From Arthrobacter sp. fls2-241-R2A-200 (lineage in GTDB: Bacteria > Actinomycetota > Actinomycetes > Actinomycetales > Micrococcaceae), in assembly GCF_030209745.1 (NCBI RefSeq), contig NZ_JARVRJ010000009.1, positions 248,001 to 312,000 on the forward strand: 64,000 nt of DNA, read 5' to 3'. A program made the translations under genes and the position numbers. Below are positions 52,609 through 60,976 of the stretch, in pieces. The notes beneath the pieces were generated by a model. The model saw only the letters and a program-made list of their open reading frames with translations. It was not told the DNA's origin and did no database searches. Within the stretch, counting starts at the first letter, position 1. Every line of letters starts with the position of its first letter.

Positions 52609-53907
52609 TTACTTTGCTCCGGCCGACTCAATTGCCTTCTGCATGTCGGAGATAGCCGTATCCACGGACTTCTCTCCCTTGAGGGCTGCGTAAGCGTTGT
52701 CCTGGACAGCCTTGGTCACTGCGGGGTAGAACGGCGTCACAGGACGCGGAACCGCGTTCTGGATAGACGTCTTCAGAACCGGCAGGTATGGCAACTTGGC
52801 CACGAGGGCCTGGTCGTCGTACAGCTTAGTCAGAACCGGGGCGAGCGAACCCTGCGTTGCGTAGAAGCGCTGGGTCTCTTCACTGGTGATGAACTTGAGG
52901 AAGTCCGAGACGGTGGCCTTGTTCTTGGAGTAGACACTCATGGCGACGTTGTGGCCGCCCAGTGATGAGGCGCCCGGTCCGCTCTTACCCGGAAGCGGTG
53001 CCATCTTGAACGTGTCTTTCACAGTGGACGAACCGTCAGTCTTCGCGAGGTTGTAAACGTAGGGCCAGTTGCGGAGGAAGAGGAGCTTTCCGTCTTCGAA
53101 TGCCTGGCGACCCTGCTCTTCCTGGTACGTGATGGCTTCGGTGGGGATGTTGCCATCCTTGTAAGCCTGGACCAGGTTGTTGAGTCCGGCCTTGGCCTGA
53201 TCCGTGTTCACGGCTGCCTTACCCGAATCGTCTACGATCTTGCCGCCGGCCGAGTTGATGGCTTCAGCAGCGTTGACGGTCAGGCCTTCGTATTTCTGGA
53301 ACTGACCGGCGTAGCAACCGATGTTGTGGGCCTTCGCGATGGAGCACATGCTCATCATCTCGTCCCACGTCTTCGGTGGAGTGGGAACGAGGTCACTGCG
53401 GTAGTAGAGGATACCGCCGTCGGAGCTCTGCGGTGCTGCGTAAAGAGTGCCGTTGTACGTGGCGCTCTTGATCGTTGCATCAAGCATGCCATCCGTGGGA
53501 ATGGACGTCTTGTCCTTGAGCGGCTGCAGCCACCCCTTGGCAGCGAATTCCGCCGTCCAGACGACGTCGACGCTCATGACGTCGTAGTTCGGGTTCTTGG
53601 CCTGGAAGTTCTGCACCAGGTCGTCGTGCTGTTGGTCGGCCTGGTCCGACTGCTCCTTGAACGTCACCTTCTCATTCGGGTGCGCCGCGTTCCACTTGTC
53701 GATGAGCGGGCGGACCACGTTGCTGTTGTCCTTGCCTTGAACATAAGTAATCGGACCGCGGCCATCGAGGTTGTTGGCCGCATCACCGGAAAGGCCGCCC
53801 CCCGAACTGGCGCTGCCGCCGCCCCCGCCTCCACCGCCGCAGGCGGTCAGGGACATGGCGAGGACTCCGGCGATCGCAGCCGGGAGCAGTAACTTCTTGG
53901 ATTTCAT
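52609..53907 (-). CDS. sugar-binding lipoprotein of the MalEFG-type importer
   Basis: 432 residues. The lipobox SLTAC gives lipid-bound Cys23, followed by an unusual run of eight Gly and a Ser/Gly linker. The extracellular solute-binding family 1 domain has VRPLIDKWNAAHPNEKV, YDVMSVDVVWTAEFAAKGWL, FLRNWPYVYNLAKTDG and a helical C-lobe. The pattern resembles trehalose/maltose binding proteins (ThuE/LpqY), but the sugar cannot be assigned. GAGGAG precedes the ATG. It is the first gene of the operon, under a CRE-like operator. Confidence 0.9.
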   Translation of the reverse strand: MKSKKLLLPAAIAGVLAMSLTACGGGGGGGGSASSGGGLSGDAANNLDGRGPITYVQGKDNSNVVRPLIDKWNAAHPNEKVTFKEQSDQADQQHDDLVQNFQAKNPNYDVMSVDVVWTAEFAAKGWLQPLKDKTSIPTDGMLDATIKSATYNGTLYAAPQSSDGGILYYRSDLVPTPPKTWDEMMSMCSIAKAHNIGCYAGQFQKYEGLTVNAAEAINSAGGKIVDDSGKAAVNTDQAKAGLNNLVQAYKDGNIPTEAITYQEEQGRQAFEDGKLLFLRNWPYVYNLAKTDGSSTVKDTFKMAPLPGKSGPGASSLGGHNVAMSVYSKNKATVSDFLKFITSEETQRFYATQGSLAPVLTKLYDDQALVAKLPYLPVLKTSIQNAVPRPVTPFYPAVTKAVQDNAYAALKGEKSVDTAISDMQKAIESAGAK

Positions 53908-53995
53908 GCTGGGAACTCCTCAGTGAGTGAACCAGTAGTTTTCCGCAGTGCGGTTGATGTGGTGAGCCTCACATTAGCTACGGATCTCCCGAAAA

Positions 53996-54009
53996 TGCAA
54001 GCGCTTACA
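53996..54009. promoter_or_regulatory. CRE-like LacI operator upstream of the importer operon
   Basis: TGCAAGCGCTTACA is a near-perfect palindrome with core AAGCGCTT and fits the TGNAAGCGCTTNCA pattern of LacI-family sugar repressors. It lies 89 bases before the binding-protein start, in a gap shared with the divergent XRE gene. Confidence 0.8.
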
Positions 54010-54148
54010 CGCAACTTAACCACATTGATACCAAGTAACCTGCCCGTTAGGCCTGAGTGAACACGCGGTCCATCTGGACGCTGGTGCGGGGCAGCCTTGA
54101 ACGGCGACCCCAGCTTAGATTTGGTTACCGTGTATTGCCTATGGAAAA

Positions 54149-54559
54149 GTGGGCACTGTGGACGAACTTGAAGCACTGCAGACCATAGGCCGCCTGATCA
54201 AAGAAGAACGCCTTGCGCAAGGGCTGAGCCAAGTGCAGCTTGCAAAGCAGGCAGGTACTGCTATCAAGACCGTCCGAACGCTGGAATCGGGAACACGCCG
54301 AACGCAGGAGATCAACCAGCGCAAGGTTGAACATGCCCTAGGTTGGCGTCCCGGCTCCGTGGCTGATGTGCTGCGGGGTAAATCTTCCTTTGCCCCCGAC
54401 ATGATCACCCCCGATGACATGCGTTCAGGCGATGAAGCGCGTCCTGGACCTGCCCGGTCGGCAGTTCCTTCGGGGCCGGTCGCCAGGGCATCGCACCTTT
54501 CAGACGAGGAGCTCGTGGCTGAACTTACCTACAGGATGATGCACCGCAACAGGGGCTAG
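54149..54559 (+). CDS. XRE-family helix-turn-helix protein
   Basis: 136 residues. The HTH spans ~12-66 (IGRLIKEERLAQGLSQVQLA, then KQAGTAIKTVRTLESGTRRT). The C-terminal part is an unstructured Pro/Ala linker plus a short helix ending SDEELVAELTYRMMHRNRG. GTG at 54149 is used; GTG at 54158 is an alternative. It stands alone between the sugar importer and the SDR gene. The target is unknown. Confidence 0.82.
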   Translation: MGTVDELEALQTIGRLIKEERLAQGLSQVQLAKQAGTAIKTVRTLESGTRRTQEINQRKVEHALGWRPGSVADVLRGKSSFAPDMITPDDMRSGDEARPGPARSAVPSGPVARASHLSDEELVAELTYRMMHRNRG

Positions 54560-54618
54560 CCAAGGACCCGCCAAGTTGTCAGGCTGAGTTGCCGGGTGTA
54601 GTCGCCAGGCCGAGGGCG

Positions 54619-55395
54619 TTAGTGCAGGTGGCTGCCGCCGTTGATGTCGATGGTGGTGCCGGTCAAGTAGGCCGAGGCCTCGGAGGAGAGGAAAGTGATC
54701 ACCGATGCAACTTCCTCCGTGGTGGCGTTTCGGCCCAGCGGGATGCCGGCGTTAATGGCGGCTTCTTGCTCGTCAGTGCTGCCCACGCGGATGTTCGTAT
54801 CCACCGCGCCAGGGGTGATGGCATTAACCGTCACTCCAGTGGCGCCCAGTTCCCGGGCCAGGGCTTTGGTGAAGCCCAGGATCGCTGCTTTCGCCGCCGA
54901 GTAGGGGACCTTGCCGAAGATGCCGCCACCACGTTGGGCGGACACCGAGGACATGTTGACGATCCGGCCCCACCCGTTCTCGATCATGCCCGGCAGGAAC
55001 GCCTTGGTTACCAAGTAGGTGCCGGTGGCATTGACGTTCATGACCTTGTGCCAGAGCTCCAAGGTGGTCTCCAGGAATGGGAGCGGAGAGGTGATCCCGG
55101 CGATGTTGGCCAGGGCGCCCACCGGAGGGAGGTTGCCTGCCGCCACCTCCGCGGCTACGGCCGCCTGTGCGGCAATGACCGAGGCCTCATTGGCAACGTC
55201 AACCTCATGGCCGAACGCGGGAACATTGAACTCGTTGCCGATCTCGGCGGCGATCTTCGCGGACTTCTCGCCGTCGAGGTCCAATATGACGACGCCCCAA
55301 CCTTCGCTGGCGTAGCGGCGGGCGGTTGTCATGCCGATACCGCGGTCCGAGGTTGCTCCGGTCAGGACGGCGGTGCGCTGGATGGTGTGGCTCAT
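54619..55395 (-). CDS. short-chain dehydrogenase/reductase
   Basis: 258-residue classical SDR. The cofactor motif is TGATSDRGIGMTTARRYA (13-30), with Asp in VILDLDG suggesting NAD preference. NIAGI, Ser in NMSSVSAQ, and Tyr-Lys in VPYSAAKAAI form the catalytic set. It resembles FabG-like alcohol or sugar dehydrogenases. AAGGAG precedes the ATG. It is divergent from the MHS transporter and split transketolase; operator boxes between them suggest co-regulation, so it probably oxidises the imported substrate or an intermediate. The substrate is not known. Confidence 0.9.
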   Translation of the reverse strand: MSHTIQRTAVLTGATSDRGIGMTTARRYASEGWGVVILDLDGEKSAKIAAEIGNEFNVPAFGHEVDVANEASVIAAQAAVAAEVAAGNLPPVGALANIAGITSPLPFLETTLELWHKVMNVNATGTYLVTKAFLPGMIENGWGRIVNMSSVSAQRGGGIFGKVPYSAAKAAILGFTKALARELGATGVTVNAITPGAVDTNIRVGSTDEQEAAINAGIPLGRNATTEEVASVITFLSSEASAYLTGTTIDINGGSHLH

Positions 55396-55413
55396 GATGC
55401 TCCTTGAGAAGAG

Positions 55414-55427
55414 GTGATGGGGATCAC
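55414..55427. promoter_or_regulatory. CRP/GlxR-like site upstream of the SDR gene
   Basis: GTGATGGGGATCAC fits GTGA-N6-TCAC. A weaker match, ATGACGCAGGTCAC, lies at 55485-55498 on the transporter side of the same region. Confidence 0.5.
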
Positions 55428-55442
55428 TGTAGATGGGCTAGC

Positions 55443-55477
55443 TGTCAACAGTCAACACTTTAGGTTGACTGTTGACA
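55443..55477. promoter_or_regulatory. large inverted repeat, likely GntR operator, between the SDR and transporter genes
   Basis: TGTCAACAGTCAAC (55443-55456) and its exact complement GTTGACTGTTGACA (55464-55477) flank a 7-base centre. Each arm contains the smaller palindrome CTGT-N2-ACA(G). The same CTGTNNACAG motif precedes the GntR gene at 59020. Confidence 0.8.
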
Positions 55478-55575
55478 ATGAAGCATGACGCAGGTCACTA
55501 TTGTCGTGTCAGAGTGTTAACGGTCGACAGCGCGGGAGCTTGTGCTTCATCGCTCACCGAAAGGGACAAAACTCC

Positions 55576-56913
55576 ATGAGCAATGAAGCTCTGAAAATGC
55601 GCGGCCACGTCCACGGAACCAGGGACGCTACCCGCGTCGCAATCGGCTCCGGCGTGGGCGCAGTCATTGAGACGTATGACTTCATCGGTTTCGGCACCGC
55701 TGCCGCGCTGTACTTCGGAACCGCGTTCTTCCCCGGAAGCGATCCGGTCACAGGGACCCTCGCGTCCTTTGCCACCTTGGGTGTTGGCTTCGCTGCCCGG
55801 CCACTGGGCGGAATTATTGGTGGCCACCTCGGCGACAAAGTAGGCCGGAAGCCGGTGTTGGTTACTTCACTGATCCTGATGGGGTTGGCAACCTTCGCCA
55901 TTGGCCTGCTCCCCACCTATGCCATGGTTGGACTGCTGGCGCCGGCACTGCTCGTCTTCGTGCGCATCGTGCAGGGCCTGGCCTTCGGCGCGGAATGGGG
56001 CGGCGCCATCCTGATGAGCTACGAGCACGCTCCGTGGAAGAACAAGGGAAAATACACGGGAATCGTCCAGGCCGGCTTCCCCGTGGGCCTGTTGCTGGCC
56101 AACCTCACCTTTTTGGCAAGCAGCAACCTTGGCGGCCAACTCGCTTGGCGGATTCCCTTCCTGGCAAGCATCGTGCTGGTGGCCGTTGGCCTCATCATCC
56201 GGTCCAAGGTCCCCGAGTCCCCTGTTTTCGATGAGGTCAAGGACAGCGGGGCCATCGTGAAGTCCCCGGTCATCGAAGTGATCAAGACCGACTGGCGCAA
56301 CATCGTGAAAGGCATTGGCCTCCGCATCGCGGAGACCGCCGGCTACGCCGTGTCCATCACCTACATGATCTCCTACCTCAACAGCCAACATCTGGCGGAT
56401 AAGACCCAGACTTTGGTTGCCCTCTGCATCGCCTCGGCCATCGGAATCTTTGCTACCCAAGCGTGGGCCAGGCTAACGGACCACATCGGCCGCCGCCCCG
56501 TCTACGTCTGGTCATGCGCTTTTGCCGTCCTGTTCGCCGTTCCCATGTTCCTGCTGGTGAACACCGGACTGTTCTTCTTCGTCATCGCCACCGTCGTGAT
56601 CTCCTACGCCGTGTGCCAGAACTCCCTCGCCGGGGCCCAAGGTGCCTGGTTCCCGGAGCTCTTCCAAGCTAAAACCCGTTCGTCGGGCGCCAGCCTGGCG
56701 TACCAGATTTCAGCGATGGTGTCCGGCTTCACCCCCTTCATCACCACATTGCTTTTTGTCAGCTTCGGTTGGATGGGTCCGGCCCTGCTCTTCGGCTTGT
56801 TTGCAGCCATCGGCCTCTGGGCCGCCGTCGCTACCCGAGAAACTTGGGGCAAGCGGGAACGCGAACTGGCTGACGAGATCACCAAGACCACCCCGACCCG
56901 CGTCGACGCTTAA
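55576..56913 (+). CDS. MFS transporter, metabolite:H+ symporter (MHS/ShiA-like)
   Basis: 445 residues with 12 transmembrane helices. Helix 1 has IGSGVGAVIETYDFIGFGTA and the loop 2-3 motif is GGHLGDKVGRKPVLV, the classic MHS (shikimate, ketoglutarate, proline/betaine transporter) pattern, along with VRIVQGLAFGAEWGGAILMSYEH. MHS proteins usually carry carboxylated solutes in symport with H+. AAGGG precedes ATG 55576 by nine bases. It heads an operon with the two transketolase subunits. The solute is unknown. Confidence 0.9.
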   Translation: MSNEALKMRGHVHGTRDATRVAIGSGVGAVIETYDFIGFGTAAALYFGTAFFPGSDPVTGTLASFATLGVGFAARPLGGIIGGHLGDKVGRKPVLVTSLILMGLATFAIGLLPTYAMVGLLAPALLVFVRIVQGLAFGAEWGGAILMSYEHAPWKNKGKYTGIVQAGFPVGLLLANLTFLASSNLGGQLAWRIPFLASIVLVAVGLIIRSKVPESPVFDEVKDSGAIVKSPVIEVIKTDWRNIVKGIGLRIAETAGYAVSITYMISYLNSQHLADKTQTLVALCIASAIGIFATQAWARLTDHIGRRPVYVWSCAFAVLFAVPMFLLVNTGLFFFVIATVVISYAVCQNSLAGAQGAWFPELFQAKTRSSGASLAYQISAMVSGFTPFITTLLFVSFGWMGPALLFGLFAAIGLWAAVATRETWGKRERELADEITKTTPTRVDA

Positions 56914-56987
56914 CAACGCCGCTACGCACCACCCCCGGACTCGCCGCCAGTTGCGCGGCAAGGCCGCCACCTTTGAAAGGGAGACTC

Positions 56988-57896
56988 GTGGTTCTCACCA
57001 AGGAAGCACAAACGCAAGAAACCAACCCCGACGCCGGTGAAACCTCGGCACAACGTGTTGAGCGAGTATCGGCAGCGGCCTACCGGATCCGGCACCATGC
57101 CCTGAACATGGGCGAGGTCCAAGGGCAGGGCTATGTTGGACAGGCGTTGGGCGCAGCCGACATGCTCGCCACCGTATATGGAGACCAGCTCCGGTTCCGC
57201 GCGGAGGATCCGCACTGGGAATCACGCGACCGGTTCCTGCTCTCCACCGGCCACTACGCTATCGGCCACTATGCGGCACTGGCCGAGGCCGGCATCATCC
57301 CCGTCCAGGAACTGGAAACGTACGGGTCGGACGATTCCCGGCTCCCGATGTCGGGCATGTCCACGTACACCCCGGGCATGGAAATCTCCGGCGGCTCCCT
57401 GGGCCATGGCTTGACCATCGCCGTCGGCATGGCTCTGGGACTGCGTTACCAAGGCTCCAAGGCCCGGGTGTTCAACTTCCTCTCCGACGGCGAGCTCGAC
57501 GAGGGCTCCACATGGGAGGCCGCCATGGGTGCGCACCATCATCAGCTGGGCAATCTCACCGCCATGGTGGACATCAACGCATTGCAGGCCGACGGCAAGA
57601 CGGACACCGTATTGCGCACAGAGCCCGTCACGGAGAAGTGGGAGTCGTTCGGCTGGTACACCCAGCGAGTGGATGGTAACGACGTCGGCGCGCTGCTGGC
57701 TGCCTTCGGCAAAGCAACTTCCCAGGCTGCCGCCGTCGGACGCCCGTCCGTGATCCTGTGCGATACCAAGGTGGGCCGCGGCGTACCGCTGCTGGAAAAC
57801 CGGGAAAAGGCGCACTTTATGCGCATCGAAGAAAACGAATGGCAGATCTGCCGTGAACAGCTCACTGCCGGCTACCAAGGAAAGGCGTCAGCATGA
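56988..57896 (+). CDS. transketolase, N-terminal (ThDP pyrophosphate-binding) subunit
   Basis: 302 residues corresponding to the first domain of transketolase. GHYAIGHYAALAEAG, the substrate-site GGSLGHGLTIAVGMALG and the ThDP/Mg motif SDGELDEGSTWEAA...DINALQADG are present. The GTG start has AAGGGAG five bases upstream. Its stop overlaps the next start as ATGA. Housekeeping transketolase is a single ~700-residue chain, so this split version is a dedicated pathway enzyme. Confidence 0.92.
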   Translation: MVLTKEAQTQETNPDAGETSAQRVERVSAAAYRIRHHALNMGEVQGQGYVGQALGAADMLATVYGDQLRFRAEDPHWESRDRFLLSTGHYAIGHYAALAEAGIIPVQELETYGSDDSRLPMSGMSTYTPGMEISGGSLGHGLTIAVGMALGLRYQGSKARVFNFLSDGELDEGSTWEAAMGAHHHQLGNLTAMVDINALQADGKTDTVLRTEPVTEKWESFGWYTQRVDGNDVGALLAAFGKATSQAAAVGRPSVILCDTKVGRGVPLLENREKAHFMRIEENEWQICREQLTAGYQGKASA

Positions 57897-58924
57897 GCTC
57901 CACCACCGAGGCCCCGGACACGACGGCGGCCGCAGCGACAGCCGCCAAGCCGAAACTGAAGACATCGGCCATGATTGCATCGTTCGCCGACCCGGGCCAG
58001 AAAACGTCAAATGCACCGTTCGGGCACGCCCTGGTCAAGGCCGCACAGGAGAACGACAAGATCGTTGGCCTGACCGCGGACCTTGGCAAGTACACGGACA
58101 TGGACATCTTCGCCAAAGCCTTCCCGGAACGGTTCTTCCAGATGGGCATGGCCGAGCAGTTGCTCTTCGGCGCAGCCGCCGGTTTGGCCGAGAGCGGCCT
58201 AATCCCCTTCGCGTCCACTTACTCAGTGTTCGCTGCCCGTCGCGCCTACGATTTTCTCTGCCTGGATGCGGCAGAGCCGAATCTCAACGTGAACATCGTT
58301 GGCGGTCTGCCCGGACTGACCACCGGCTACGGCCCCAGCCACCAGGCCACCGAGGACATGGCGATCTTCCGCGGCATGCCCAACCTGACCATCGTTGACC
58401 CTTGCGACTCTGTGGACATCGAGCAGGCCGTGCCGCAGCTCGCCGCCTCAGACGGGCCCACCTACCTGCGCCTGCTGCGCGGCAACGTACCCACCGTCTT
58501 GGATGAATACGACTACACCTTCGAGCTCGGCAAGGCCAAGGTTTTGCGCGGCGGTAACGACGTCGTGTTCATTTCCTCGGGGCTCATGACCATGCGGGCG
58601 CTGCAAGCGGCGAAGGCTCTGGCAGCGCACAACGTGGACGTTGCCGTTGTGCACACTCCCACGATCAAGCCGTTCGACGCCGAAACCGTCCTCAAGGAGA
58701 TTAATACGGATCGACTGAGCGTGACCCTCGAAAACCACTCCGTGGTCGGCGGCCTGTTCGAAACCGTGGCGTCCGCCGTCGTCACCGCAGGTGTGGGCAA
58801 GCGCGTGGTGCCTATTGCACTGCCGGATCAATTCCTCGACGCCGGGGCCCTGCCCACTTTGCATGACCGCTACGGCTTGGCCGTCGACCGTATCGTGGCT
58901 AAGGTTCTCGCCGAACTGGGCTAG
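57893..58924 (+). CDS. transketolase, C-terminal (pyrimidine-binding) subunit
   Basis: 343 residues matching the pyrimidine and C-terminal domains of transketolase. Catalytic Glu lies in QMGMAEQLLFGAAAG, followed by YGPSHQATEDMAIFRGMPN and the C-terminal NHSVVGGLFETVASAV. An N-terminal Ala/Thr-rich stretch of ~25 residues is extra. It must pair with the preceding subunit to form the ThDP active site and transfer a two-carbon ketol unit. Both are with an SDR and an MHS transporter. Confidence 0.92.
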   Translation: MSSTTEAPDTTAAAATAAKPKLKTSAMIASFADPGQKTSNAPFGHALVKAAQENDKIVGLTADLGKYTDMDIFAKAFPERFFQMGMAEQLLFGAAAGLAESGLIPFASTYSVFAARRAYDFLCLDAAEPNLNVNIVGGLPGLTTGYGPSHQATEDMAIFRGMPNLTIVDPCDSVDIEQAVPQLAASDGPTYLRLLRGNVPTVLDEYDYTFELGKAKVLRGGNDVVFISSGLMTMRALQAAKALAAHNVDVAVVHTPTIKPFDAETVLKEINTDRLSVTLENHSVVGGLFETVASAVVTAGVGKRVVPIALPDQFLDAGALPTLHDRYGLAVDRIVAKVLAELG

Positions 58925-58956
58925 GCCCTCGATTCGAACTAGGCACTCGACTCAGG

Positions 58957-58994
58957 AAGCACGGCATTGGCCCAAGGCCACTGCCGTGCTTTTT
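58957..58994 (+). terminator. intrinsic terminator of the transporter/transketolase operon
   Basis: AAGCACGGCATTGGCC / GGCCACTGCCGTGCTT (one mismatch, short loop) followed by TTTT, 33 bases after the transketolase stop. Confidence 0.85.
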
Positions 58995-59019
58995 GCCGTA
59001 GGATCGGAACCACTACCGA

Positions 59020-59029
59020 CTGTAAACAG
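59020..59029. promoter_or_regulatory. GntR operator-like box upstream of the GntR gene
   Basis: CTGTAAACAG, followed by TTGAC, repeats the CTGTNNACAG motif of the large inverted repeat at 55443. It lies 28 bases before the GntR start, suggesting autoregulation and shared control. Confidence 0.65.
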
Positions 59030-59057
59030 TTGACTTATGACAGTGAGGACAGAAGCC

Positions 59058-59717
59058 ATGGCTGGACTGACCGCGCCGCTACTCGGACTGGAAAAGAAGA
59101 GCCTGCGTGAACAAGCACTGTCAGCTCTACGAACCGCGATCACCAGCGGTGAACTTGAGCCGGGGCGCCATCTCGTGGAAACCGAACTGTCAGAGATGCT
59201 TCAAATCAGCCGGGGAACCCTGCGGGAAGCCCTGCGCCAGCTTGAGCAGGAGGGACTGCTTTCGGCAGGGCCGCGTGGACGGCTTTCCGTCCGGCATCTG
59301 GACGAAAAGGAGATCCGGGACATTTTCGCGGTGAGGGCCGCCTTGGAATCACTGGCTGCCAGAACCCTGTGCGAAATCCCGGACCGTGCGCAGCTGATTC
59401 AATCCCTGCATCAGACGATCGACGTGATGAAGGCGGCTCAGGACGCGTCCTTGGAGGAGCGAGTGGAGTCCGACATGGAATTCCACCGCACTCTTTGCCG
59501 TCTCACTGGAAACGAGACGCTCCTGCACTCGTGGGAGTCCTTGGAAGGGTCGATCCGCATGTCCATCATGTTCGGTGGCCTGGAAAAGGGCGTCAAAAAC
59601 ATGAGCGTGAACCGGCACCGAGAAATCGTCGCTGCGATCGAAACCGGCGACGCATCACTGGCCCGGAAGACCATCCACGAACATATGGACGCTGCCGCCA
59701 CTACCTTGGTGTCCTGA
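59058..59717 (+). CDS. GntR-family regulator with FCD ligand domain
   Basis: About 219 residues. The winged helix (SLREQALSALRTAITSGELE, ETELSEMLQISRGTLREALR, ~10-65) is followed by an FCD all-helical domain with metal/ligand Asp-His positions (MEFHRTLCRLTGNETL, NRHREIVAAIETGD). FCD regulators typically sense carboxylates. ATG 59058 has GAGGA eight bases upstream; ATG 59037 lacks one. It is separated from the transketolase genes by a terminator but shares their operator motif, so it is their likely repressor. Confidence 0.88.
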   Translation: MAGLTAPLLGLEKKSLREQALSALRTAITSGELEPGRHLVETELSEMLQISRGTLREALRQLEQEGLLSAGPRGRLSVRHLDEKEIRDIFAVRAALESLAARTLCEIPDRAQLIQSLHQTIDVMKAAQDASLEERVESDMEFHRTLCRLTGNETLLHSWESLEGSIRMSIMFGGLEKGVKNMSVNRHREIVAAIETGDASLARKTIHEHMDAAATTLVS

Positions 59718-59723
59718 GAACGG

Positions 59724-60335
59724 TCAGCGAACCCGCTCGGCTCGCGTGAACTTGGCACGTGCACCCGAGACTATGTGTAGCAGCACCGGGGTTTTCTTTC
59801 CGATCACAAGATCCAACGCTTCCAGAAGTTGCGAAACTTCGGTGGCCAAGAGGTGGGGCGCCACCCCCTGCCTCGGCTGGATGCGGACCCGTAGCCCCGG
59901 CTGGCCCTTGAACTCGTACGTGGCTACCGATGCCCCCGCCAGATCCGGTCGGTCAGCGAGGGCAGCCCTTAGCGCCTGCTCAGCGACGCCCCCACCGATG
60001 GTGACTAAGCCTTCGACGTCGCCGTCGTCCTCCCCCGACACGAGGAAGTTTGCCTTGCCTTTACCTTGCTGCGAGAGCCAGGCAATCATGGCAACGATGA
60101 TCGCGATTACCACCAGGGCAGCGACTATCCACAGCCAGCTCTCCTGACGGCCGGGCAGGCGTGTCTGCTCGAAGGCACCCTCCGCCGATCCCCATACACC
60201 GGCCGACCAACCGTGCCACCAGGACGCGACGGAAGGGACGGAAGCCAGCAAAACCAGCAGCACCCCGATAGCCAGGAATACGGCGCCAATAATAAAGAGA
60301 AGAACCCGATTCAGTGCACGCGGTGTACCGTTCAT
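59724..60335 (-). CDS. AmaP-like membrane protein of the Asp23 operon
   Basis: 203 residues with two N-terminal transmembrane helices (VLLFIIGAVFLAIGVLLVLL and WLWIVAALVVIAIIVAMIAW) and a ~110-residue cytoplasmic tail containing an Asp23-related alpha/beta region (VTIGGGVAEQALRAALADRP...). This matches the alkaline-shock membrane anchor AmaP, which tethers Asp23 to the membrane in firmicutes. It is last in a five-gene chain where each start overlaps the previous stop by 4 bases. Confidence 0.82.
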   Translation of the reverse strand: MNGTPRALNRVLLFIIGAVFLAIGVLLVLLASVPSVASWWHGWSAGVWGSAEGAFEQTRLPGRQESWLWIVAALVVIAIIVAMIAWLSQQGKGKANFLVSGEDDGDVEGLVTIGGGVAEQALRAALADRPDLAGASVATYEFKGQPGLRVRIQPRQGVAPHLLATEVSQLLEALDLVIGKKTPVLLHIVSGARAKFTRAERVR

Positions 60336-60976
60336 GCGCCAATTACCCCCGACGTGGCCAAATTGACCCGGACATCCGGCATGGGCACCGGAGACATCTC
60401 TTCAAGTTCGGCACGGACGGCCGCCAGCACCGTTTCCTCGCTCACCGCGCTACCGGAGGTGGGCCGCACATTAACGACGACGAGCTGCCGCGAGACCACT
60501 ACCATCACTTGTTCGCGGGTAACGTTTGCTGCGGTCCGGGCACGACGGGCGAGCGCCGAAGCCAAGACCTCGTCGTCAACTACGACGGCGGCACGCCGGT
60601 CCCGGAGCAGGTGCCGCGCCCGCCGGCCAGGCAAGAGGGCTTGAAGCAGGAAGAAAACCCCCACCATGGCAACAACCGCTCCGCCGGCCCCCAGCAGCAA
60701 CGGCGAGATCCCGTCTGGAAGGGCGATAATCCGCTCCGCGGCGGTGCCGAAGTCGATCAGCCAGGGTGGCTGGCCAATCGCCCGGACGCCTGCCTCAAGC
60801 AGTACATACGCGCAAACAATCATGACCAACGCGGCTGCTATTCCTGCCGCGGCAGCCCTGGAAGAATGCATCTCGCGGCGCAGGATATGCCTCATCGCGG
60901 GGTCTTCATCGGCCACTGGGCTGGCACCGGACTCCTGCACCACCTTCAAAGGCTCTGTTGCCTGATCCTGTGTCAT
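60332..60976 (-). CDS. DUF6286-type membrane protein of the Asp23 operon
   Basis: 214 residues with a charged cytoplasmic N-terminus, two transmembrane helices (AAAAGIAAALVMIVCAYVLL and LLLGAGGAVVAMVGVFFLLQ) and a C-terminal alpha/beta domain (VLASALARRARTAANVTREQ, VNVRPTSGSAVSEETVLAAV). Overall plan parallels the AmaP-like protein downstream. Function unknown; actinobacterial members are found next to Asp23 genes. Both ends overlap neighbours by ATGA. Confidence 0.8.
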   Translation of the reverse strand: MTQDQATEPLKVVQESGASPVADEDPAMRHILRREMHSSRAAAAGIAAALVMIVCAYVLLEAGVRAIGQPPWLIDFGTAAERIIALPDGISPLLLGAGGAVVAMVGVFFLLQALLPGRRARHLLRDRRAAVVVDDEVLASALARRARTAANVTREQVMVVVSRQLVVVNVRPTSGSAVSEETVLAAVRAELEEMSPVPMPDVRVNLATSGVIGA

